From NCBI GenBank assembly GCA_964625325.1, contig CAZVBA010000041.1, positions 1-5,864 of the forward strand: a stretch of 5,864 nt of DNA, given 5' to 3'. This DNA comes from CAZILM01 sp964625325. GTDB taxonomy: Bacteria > Patescibacteriota > Saccharimonadia > Saccharimonadales > CAYVSP01. Position numbers and translations under genes: made by a program. Below the pieces are notes generated by a model that was given only the letters and a program-made list of their open reading frames with translations, had not been told where the DNA came from and ran no database searches. Shown here one piece after another: positions 1 to 4,143 of this stretch; position 1 is the first letter of the stretch; the number at the start of each line of letters is the position of its first letter.

Positions 1-364
1 CGGTTTTGCGAATAGCTTTTTTGAGTGTCAAAGCCGTGGCTTGTAGTTGCGATACGGTTATGGCAAAGCCAATGGCGCTCAGTCCCAAGTGCATTTTGCC
101 GGGCTCCATCCTCTCGGAATGACCGGGCGAAACCGACACCAGGAATTTTTCAATTTCCTTCCAGCTAGTCGTATCTAGAACGGTTAATAATTTGGCGAAT
201 TTAATTGAACCGCCCAGGCGGTCAAAGGCCAGCAGGCAAGGGTCAACGTGAACCAGAACGGCGGTTTCGGCGATTGGTTGTAGCTTATCGGCGCCATATA
301 GGCTCTCTAGCTCGGCCAGGCCGAGGGCAGGTTGTCGCCCTAAAATACACAAACTGTCAGTCAT
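1..364 (-). CDS. N-terminal part of a probable THUMP/TRM11-like RNA methyltransferase (partial, runs off left edge)
   Basis: The reverse strand reads open from an ATG at 364 down to position 1: 121 complete codons and no stop, so this is only the start of a longer protein. The product opens MTDSLCILGRQPALGLAELE and continues SLYG; a hydrophobic strand followed by LGRxPxLxLAELESL (residues 8-22) resembles the start of archaeal/eukaryotic TrmG10/TRM11 tRNA guanine-N2 methyltransferases and their bacterial relatives. Near residues 90-121, GKMHLGLSAIGFA followed by LQATALTLKKAIRKT fits the part of those proteins that carries the THUMP-type RNA-binding fold. The catalytic Rossmann domain and its NPPY-type motif would lie to the left, outside the window, so activity cannot be checked. 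No Shine-Dalgarno sequence lies at normal distance (GGAAGG is 15 nt upstream), while a TATACT box lies 9 nt upstream, so a leaderless or near-leaderless mRNA is likely. It is divergent from the membrane protein gene. The reading frame is secure; the family call is from memory of the motif and moderate. Confidence 0.6.
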   Translation of the reverse strand, partial: MTDSLCILGRQPALGLAELESLYGADKLQPIAETAVLVHVDPCLLAFDRLGGSIKFAKLLTVLDTTSWKEIEKFLVSVSPGHSERMEPGKMHLGLSAIGFAITVSQLQATALTLKKAIRKT

Positions 365-373
365 ATCGGATTT

Positions 374-379
374 AGTATA
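374..379 (-). promoter_or_regulatory. Probable -10 box of the leftward methyltransferase gene
   Basis: On the minus strand this reads TATACT (5 of 6 to TATAAT), preceded by AGG and ending 9 nt before the ATG at 364. Transcription would begin within a few bases of the start codon, implying a leaderless or almost leaderless mRNA. I see no good -35 at 16-18 bp (ACCTAA at 17 bp). The box forms half of an imperfect inverted repeat with the opposing -10 box at 402-407. Confidence 0.45.
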
Positions 380-401
380 CCTTCCAACGGACGAGTTTAG
401 G

Positions 402-407
402 TATAAT
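402..407 (+). promoter_or_regulatory. Probable -10 box of the rightward operon (UPF0104-xseA-xseB-methyltransferase)
   Basis: A perfect TATAAT lies 12 nt before the ATG at 420. Transcription would start about 5-7 nt before the start codon, leaving almost no leader; the only Shine-Dalgarno-like bases (AGG at 410-412) lie at the expected transcript start and may not be usable. No convincing -35 is visible (ACCTTC at 17 bp spacing), and the position where it would lie overlaps the leftward -10 box. The other genes to 3344 have no obvious promoter, so this box probably drives all four. Confidence 0.5.
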
Positions 408-419
408 GTAGGTTAAATC

Positions 420-1514
420 ATGACCGAAAAAATGCGGCGCGGCCGCTGGAAGCTATTTTTAACCTGGGTAACTATAGTAGCGTTGGCTGTGTTTATTGTG
501 GCCCTGCGTCATCAGATTCTTGATACCATTAGCAACCTGCGCGAAGTAAATATCTTTTTTGTACTGCTGATTGTGCCACTGGAGGCACTCAACCATCTTG
601 GTGATGCCAAAATGTACCAATACCTGTTTAGGATTCTAGGCAATCGCTTCCGTACCAAATCGATGTACCGTCTCAGTCTGGAATTGAATTTTGTGAACAC
701 TGTTTTCCCAAGCGGCGGCGTCAGTGGTTTCTCCTACATCAGCCTGCGCATGCGCGACGAAGATATATCCGGCGCCAAAGCCAGTCTAGTGCAAACTATG
801 CGTTTTGTATTGTTGTTTGCCTCGTTCCAAATATTATTATTCCTCGGCTTGTTGATGTTGGCCATTGGCGGTAAAGCCAATGATCTCGCCTTGCTAACGG
901 CCGGATCGGTTTCAACATTTTTATTCATCACTACCGCTGCTATTGTCTACGTTATAGGCAGTAAACAGCGGATTAATAGTTTCTTTACATTCGTTACGCG
1001 TTTCATCAATCGTCTGATTAACCTGGTTCGTCGTAACCAGCCGGAGTTTATAAATATCGTAAAGGCCCAAGCCGTCTTTAGTGAATTGCATGAGCATTAC
1101 ATGCACATCCGGCGCAATCTCGATGTGTTAAGAAAACCACTGTTGTTCGCGCTGCTTGGTAATCTCACCGAAGTCGGTGCCATCTATGTGGTCTACATTG
1201 CCTTTGGTCATTGGGTGAATCCAGGCGCCGTTATTCTGGCTTATGCCATCGCCAACTTTGCCGGTCTGATATCAGTGCTACCGGGTGGAGTCGGTATTTA
1301 TGAGGCGTTGATGACGGCGGTGCTGGCGGCCGGTGGCGTGCCGGCCAGCTTGAGCCTGCCGGTGACTATTATGTACCGCGTTGTTAACATGGGGGCGCAA
1401 TTGCCCGCAGGCTGGCTGTTGTATCACCGCGCTCTCAATGCCGAGCCGATTCAACCGGATACACCTCAGCATATTGACGATCCTGATATTGCTCCACTGG
1501 ACTCCGAGCTATAA
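420..1514 (+). CDS. UPF0104 / LPG-synthase transmembrane-region family integral membrane protein
   Basis: A 364-residue polytopic membrane protein. Hydrophobic segments lie near residues 12-29, 43-57, 127-149, 155-179, 239-263, 266-288, 291-307 and 312-336. After a basic N-terminus (MTEKMRRGRWK) the first helix probably starts from the cytoplasm. Family signatures are NTVFPSGGVSG (93-103) and LPGGVGIYEALM (287-298), followed by YRVVNMGAQLPAGW (319-332); these match the conserved Gly-rich loops of the membrane domain found in MprF (lysylphosphatidylglycerol synthase/flippase). The soluble aminoacyl-transferase domain of MprF is absent, as in most stand-alone members, so a lipid transport or flippase role is possible but unproven. 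The C-terminal tail (341-364) is acidic and Pro-rich. The start at 420 is chosen because it follows the TATAAT box by 12 nt; Met5 (432) is an alternative with little effect on the product. It is first of a four-gene group, 18 bp before xseA. The family call is firm; substrate and function are unknown. Confidence 0.85.
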   Translation: MTEKMRRGRWKLFLTWVTIVALAVFIVALRHQILDTISNLREVNIFFVLLIVPLEALNHLGDAKMYQYLFRILGNRFRTKSMYRLSLELNFVNTVFPSGGVSGFSYISLRMRDEDISGAKASLVQTMRFVLLFASFQILLFLGLLMLAIGGKANDLALLTAGSVSTFLFITTAAIVYVIGSKQRINSFFTFVTRFINRLINLVRRNQPEFINIVKAQAVFSELHEHYMHIRRNLDVLRKPLLFALLGNLTEVGAIYVVYIAFGHWVNPGAVILAYAIANFAGLISVLPGGVGIYEALMTAVLAAGGVPASLSLPVTIMYRVVNMGAQLPAGWLLYHRALNAEPIQPDTPQHIDDPDIAPLDSEL

Positions 1515-1532
1515 ACTGTCTACTCTAAAAAT

Positions 1533-2651
1533 ATGCAGGAGCAGATTTGGTCGGTTTCGGATTTTGTAGCCGTTTTGAATCAAACGCTGGAATTTGCTTA
1601 TCCCAGCGTTATTATTACTGGCGAGTTAGCTAATTTTCGGGTTAGCAAGGGCCGCTGGGTTTATTTTGACCTGAAAGACGAGACTGCCAGCGTGAAGTTT
1701 TTTGGTACGGTTTACAATCTGCCAGGTCCGCTGGAGGACGGCATGTTGCTGCAAGTGCGCGGAGCGCCGCGACTGCATCAGCTATATGGTTTTAGCGTCA
1801 ATATTCAGACCATTCAGCCAGTCGGTGAGGGCAGCATTAAGAAAGCTGCTGCATTGCTGGAATCTAAACTGGCAGCTGAGGGTCTGTTTGATGAATCACG
1901 CAAACGCCCCTTGCCGTATCCGCCGCGCAGCATTGGCCTGGTCGCTTCCAGCGAATCAGCTGCCTACCGCGATTTTGTAAAAATTCTAAATGCCCGCTGG
2001 GGTGGCGTGGAGATCGATTTAATTGACGTCCAGGTGCAGGGCGAGCTGGCGCCGCCGCAGATTGTCGCGGCCCTCAGTTATTTTGAAACGAGTGAACTCG
2101 TCGATGTCATCGTGGTAACACGCGGTGGCGGTATCGCCGAAGATTTGGTGGCTTTCAGCACCGAGCAGGTTACGCGCGCGGTGGCTGGTAGCCGCGTACC
2201 AACACTGGTGGCGATTGGCCATGAAATTGATATCAGCTTGGCCGAACTAGCCGCCGACCAACGCGCCAGCACGCCATCGAATGCCGCCGAATTGCTGGTG
2301 CCAGACAAGAAACAAGTACTCCAACAACTTACAAGCGTAAAATTACAGTTGCTGCAGGCGGTGGAATCTCAATTCGCAGACGCCAAAGCCGCACTTAAGG
2401 ATAAAGCTGGCACCTTCAGCGAGCTAGTCGACAGATTATTGACCAGTCAACAGCAATCGTTAGCCCTCAAGCAGCAGTTATTGGAGGCCTTTAACCCTCA
2501 AACTGCCTTGAAGCGGGGGTATGCCATTGTGCGGAGTACGACCGGTCAGGTGGTGCGCTCCGGCAAAAAATTAAAACCAGGCGATAAGCTGGCTTTAGAA
2601 TTGGCCGATGCTGAGATCGATACCGCAATAGAGAAAATTAATCTACAATAA
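1533..2651 (+). CDS. xseA: Exodeoxyribonuclease VII large subunit, short-arm form
   Basis: The catalytic subunit of exonuclease VII, which with XseB degrades single-stranded DNA from both ends into oligonucleotides during repair and recombination. An N-terminal OB-fold DNA-binding domain occupies about residues 5-100 (VSDFVAVLNQ, VIITGELANFR, WVYFDLKDE). The catalytic domain follows: IGLVASSESAAYRDF (134-148), VQGELAPPQIVAAL (168-181), DVIVVTRGGGIAEDL (191-205) and GHEID (229-233), the family GHExD motif, then RASTPSNAAEL. The extended helical arm that binds XseB runs only about 258-320, then NPQTALKRGYAIV (321-333) begins the C-terminal segment. At 372 residues it is some 80 shorter than the E. 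coli protein (456), the loss lying mostly in the arm. The ATG at 1533 is the first available: six codons earlier in the same frame is the TAA of the upstream gene. No Shine-Dalgarno sequence is visible before it. Arginine is CGN in 16 of 17 cases, unlike the methyltransferase and purN downstream. The identification is firm. Confidence 0.95.
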   Translation: MQEQIWSVSDFVAVLNQTLEFAYPSVIITGELANFRVSKGRWVYFDLKDETASVKFFGTVYNLPGPLEDGMLLQVRGAPRLHQLYGFSVNIQTIQPVGEGSIKKAAALLESKLAAEGLFDESRKRPLPYPPRSIGLVASSESAAYRDFVKILNARWGGVEIDLIDVQVQGELAPPQIVAALSYFETSELVDVIVVTRGGGIAEDLVAFSTEQVTRAVAGSRVPTLVAIGHEIDISLAELAADQRASTPSNAAELLVPDKKQVLQQLTSVKLQLLQAVESQFADAKAALKDKAGTFSELVDRLLTSQQQSLALKQQLLEAFNPQTALKRGYAIVRSTTGQVVRSGKKLKPGDKLALELADAEIDTAIEKINLQ

Positions 2652-2655
2652 GGCC

Positions 2656-2859
2656 ATGGCTACGAATAAAGCTAAAACTTATCAGGAATTGAGCCGCGAA
2701 CTGGACGACGTTATGCGCCAACTACAGGCCGAGGACATTGATATTGAAGCTGCTGTAAGAGCTTACGAACGTGGCATGACGATTGTAGCAGAGCTGGAAA
2801 AACAGCTTAAAACGGCTGAAAACAAGGTCAAAAAGATAAAGCTGCAGTTCGAAAAATGA
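2656..2859 (+). CDS. xseB: Exodeoxyribonuclease VII small subunit
   Basis: A 67-residue, all-helical, highly charged protein. YQELSRELDDVMRQLQAEDI (residues 9-28), then ERGMTIVAELEKQLKTAENK (38-57), match the XseB pattern: a first helix of the FEExLxELExIVxxLE type, a short turn with DIDIEAAVRAYERGM, then a second helix ending in a basic tail. In characterised exonuclease VII, several XseB copies pack along the helical arm of XseA and are needed for activity. The gene starts 4 bp after the xseA stop, and TAAGG just before the ATG makes a poor, very close ribosome site, so translational coupling to xseA is likely. The length (67) is at the low end of the usual 70-85. Its TGA stop overlaps the ATG of the next gene. 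The identification rests on sequence pattern plus the adjacent xseA and is firm. Confidence 0.92.
   Translation: MATNKAKTYQELSRELDDVMRQLQAEDIDIEAAVRAYERGMTIVAELEKQLKTAENKVKKIKLQFEK
2856..2859 (+). promoter_or_regulatory. ATGA stop-start overlap coupling xseB and the methyltransferase gene
   Basis: The bases ATGA hold the start codon of the methyltransferase gene and, shifted by one base, the TGA stop of xseB. No Shine-Dalgarno-like sequence precedes it at normal distance, so initiation probably relies on ribosomes terminating on xseB. This ties the amount of methyltransferase to exonuclease VII small-subunit translation. Confidence 0.7.
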
Positions 2860-3344
2860 GTTGGCTAATAGCCACCGTGAGCCTAGTGGTATTACTATTT
2901 GGCTTTGTCGTGCTATTTGGCGCGCCTTACTTGCCGACGCTTAAGAAGCAAACTGATACTGCGCTGGATTTATTAGATTTAAAACCCGGTCAAACCTTGC
3001 TCGAACTAGGTTGCGGCGACGGTAGGGTCTTAAGAGCGGCTGCCAGGCTAGGACTAAATGCAGTGGGTTACGAACTCAATCCATTACTGGTCATTATTGC
3101 CTGGCTATATACTTTGCGCTACCGCAAACAAGTCAAAATTATCTGGGGTAACTATTGGACTCAACCGTGGCCGGAAGCTGATGGCATATTCGTATTTTTA
3201 CTCAATAAGTTTATGGTTAAACTGGATAATAAAATTACTCGAGAATTTAATACGCCCGTCAAGCTCGTAAGCTTCGCCTTCAGGGTTCCGGATAAAAAAG
3301 CTATTAAAGAAAAAGGCGGATTATTCCTTTATAAATATTCGTAA
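2856..3344 (+). CDS. Membrane-anchored class I SAM methyltransferase resembling FAM173-type lysine methyltransferases
   Basis: A 162-residue protein with one N-terminal membrane segment (about residues 4-22) and then a small Rossmann methyltransferase. Motif I is LLELGCGDGRV (48-58), the SAM-binding glycine loop; the acidic residue ending strand 2 is Glu73 in GYELNP (71-76). The layout of membrane helix, PYLPT (24-28), amphipathic helix, LELGCGDGR, GYELNP, NYW (99-101), a hydrophobic strand plus helix (110-127) and a C-terminal SFAFRVP with a final LYKY strand matches eukaryotic FAM173 proteins (ANTKMT, ATPSCKMT) and their uncharacterised bacterial relatives. Human members trimethylate a lysine in mitochondrial membrane proteins (ADP/ATP translocase, ATP synthase c-subunit); the bacterial substrate is unknown, and the anchor suggests a membrane protein at the cytoplasmic face. 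The gene starts inside the stop of xseB (ATGA) with no ribosome site of its own, so it is probably translated by re-initiation. Four of seven arginines use AGA/AGG, unlike xseA. The methyltransferase fold is firm; the FAM173 link is from memory of the motifs. Confidence 0.75.
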   Translation: MSWLIATVSLVVLLFGFVVLFGAPYLPTLKKQTDTALDLLDLKPGQTLLELGCGDGRVLRAAARLGLNAVGYELNPLLVIIAWLYTLRYRKQVKIIWGNYWTQPWPEADGIFVFLLNKFMVKLDNKITREFNTPVKLVSFAFRVPDKKAIKEKGGLFLYKYS

Positions 3345-3355
3345 TGTGCTTATGC

Positions 3356-3384
3356 TTGTGTTTTAACAGGTAAATCGGGATAAT
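3356..3384 (+). promoter_or_regulatory. Possible promoter for the purN-purL unit
   Basis: TTGTGT (3356-3361, matching only the TTG of TTGACA) lies 17 bp before GATAAT (3379-3384, 5 of 6 to TATAAT). The start of transcription would fall near 3390, just upstream of the strong ribosome site of purN. The 61-nt gap between the methyltransferase gene and purN has no terminator-like hairpin, so read-through from the upstream operon is also possible. It is too short for a purine riboswitch aptamer plus expression platform. Confidence 0.3.
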
Positions 3385-3393
3385 TTTCTAGAT

Positions 3394-3402
3394 AAAGGGG
3401 AG
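3394..3402 (+). promoter_or_regulatory. Strong Shine-Dalgarno sequence of purN
   Basis: AAAGGGGAG ends 3 nt before the ATG at 3406, with its AAAGG core 7 nt away. It is the best ribosome binding site in the window and fixes the purN start; the genes between 420 and 3344 lack a comparable one. Confidence 0.75.
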
Positions 3403-3405
3403 TTT

Positions 3406-4143
3406 ATGGCCGAGTTGCATATTCCAAGAGTGGCAATCCTAGCTTCTGGTAGCGGCACGACGGCCGAAGCTTTCATCCATGCCACCCAGTCAGAAGTTGT
3501 GGAAGCTGACGTCGGACTGGTTATTTGTAACAACTCTCGCGATAGTTTCATACGAAAAACTGGCAGAGGGGGCATATACGACAGGATTACCCGCCTGAAT
3601 AAAGAGTACGGTCTTGATATTGAAGTTGCGACTATTAATGCTAGAGGGCATGAGGTGGGTGAGGGCGAAAAATGGCGGGAAGGTGATGTGACATTGGCTG
3701 AATCAGAAGCCTTGGCCGAGAAACTCGTAAGTACTGGTGTGGCTCATGTGGCGCTGATGGGGTATATGAAAATACTCAAGGGAGCCATTGTTGATGAGTA
3801 TGGCTGGCTACCGCATTATGACAATATTTACGACGCTAGAATGAGTAATACCCACCCTGGTCCTTTACCAGAAACCGAAAATACTTGGGGCATTCACGCT
3901 TCCGAAAGAGTTATGGAACTTTACCGTGCGGGTGAGTTAGTGCATTCTAAACATACCTTTCATCTAGTGGCTGAGGGTGTAGATAAAGGACCAAAAATTG
4001 TCGAACATTCGGTAGATATTCTGGAGGACGATACACCAGAAAGCCTATTTGACAGGGTACAAGTAGTTGAAAAACACCATTTGCCACTTGATATCGGTAA
4101 CTTTTTGATGGGCCAAGGGGAATATGGGCGTCCAGGAAATTAG
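3406..4143 (+). CDS. purN: Divergent phosphoribosylglycinamide formyltransferase (GAR transformylase)
   Basis: Transfers a formyl group from 10-formyltetrahydrofolate to glycinamide ribonucleotide, giving FGAR, the third step of purine synthesis in the cytoplasm. RVAILASGSGTTAEAF (8-23) corresponds to the phosphate-binding start of PurN (GSGSNLQA in the family). LMGYMKIL (117-124) matches LAGFMRIL. The catalytic Asn and His are in SNTHPGPLP (Asn148, His150), and the catalytic Asp is Asp193 in EGVDKGP, so the N-H-D triad of E. coli PurN (Asn106, His108, Asp144) is kept. At 245 residues it is longer than the usual 190-215; extra sequence lies around 50-100, rich in Gly and Glu (GHEVGEGEKWREGD), and at 132-147, between FMRIL and the catalytic Asn. 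The start follows a strong Shine-Dalgarno sequence. Seven of 13 arginines are AGA/AGG, against 1 of 17 in xseA. purL begins 20 nt before its stop, which supports the purine role. Another folate- or formyl-dependent transferase is conceivable but less likely given this neighbour. Confidence 0.85.
   Translation: MAELHIPRVAILASGSGTTAEAFIHATQSEVVEADVGLVICNNSRDSFIRKTGRGGIYDRITRLNKEYGLDIEVATINARGHEVGEGEKWREGDVTLAESEALAEKLVSTGVAHVALMGYMKILKGAIVDEYGWLPHYDNIYDARMSNTHPGPLPETENTWGIHASERVMELYRAGELVHSKHTFHLVAEGVDKGPKIVEHSVDILEDDTPESLFDRVQVVEKHHLPLDIGNFLMGQGEYGRPGN
4115..4120 (+). promoter_or_regulatory. Shine-Dalgarno sequence of purL inside the end of purN
   Basis: AAGGGG ends 3 nt before the purL ATG at 4124 and lies within the purN reading frame (codons for GQGE). 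It resembles the purN site in sequence and spacing, which supports 4124 as the start and a 20-nt overlap. The nearby ATG at 4108 is in a different frame from purL. Confidence 0.7.

Larger units (their letters stand above)
374..407. repeat. Imperfect inverted repeat spanning both divergent -10 boxes
   Basis: The left arm AGTATACCT (374-382) and right arm AGGTATAAT (399-407) are inverted copies matching at 8 of 9 positions, with a 16-nt spacer (383-398). Each arm contains one of the opposing -10 boxes, each preceded by AGG. The symmetry may simply reflect two similar promoters back to back, or it may be an operator bound by a dimeric regulator. No dedicated regulator gene is visible nearby. Confidence 0.4.

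Noticed and set aside
863..882. Perfect hairpin CATTGGC / GCCAATG with a 6-nt loop
   Set aside because: It is in the middle of the membrane protein gene, has no following T run, and encodes an ordinary stretch (AIGGKAND).
512..2308. Several short minus-strand frames and a 92-codon plus-strand frame at 1702-1980
   Set aside because: All are inside the membrane protein gene or xseA in other frames, have low-quality compositions, and have no start signals.
3312..3330. AAAGG / CCTTT hairpin near the end of the methyltransferase gene, considered as a terminator
   Set aside because: The stem is only 5 bp with a 9-nt loop, A/T-rich, inside the coding sequence and not followed by a T run.
3345..3405. 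Purine riboswitch before purN
   Set aside because: The gap is 61 nt, too short for the aptamer with an expression platform, and I see none of the conserved loop sequences.
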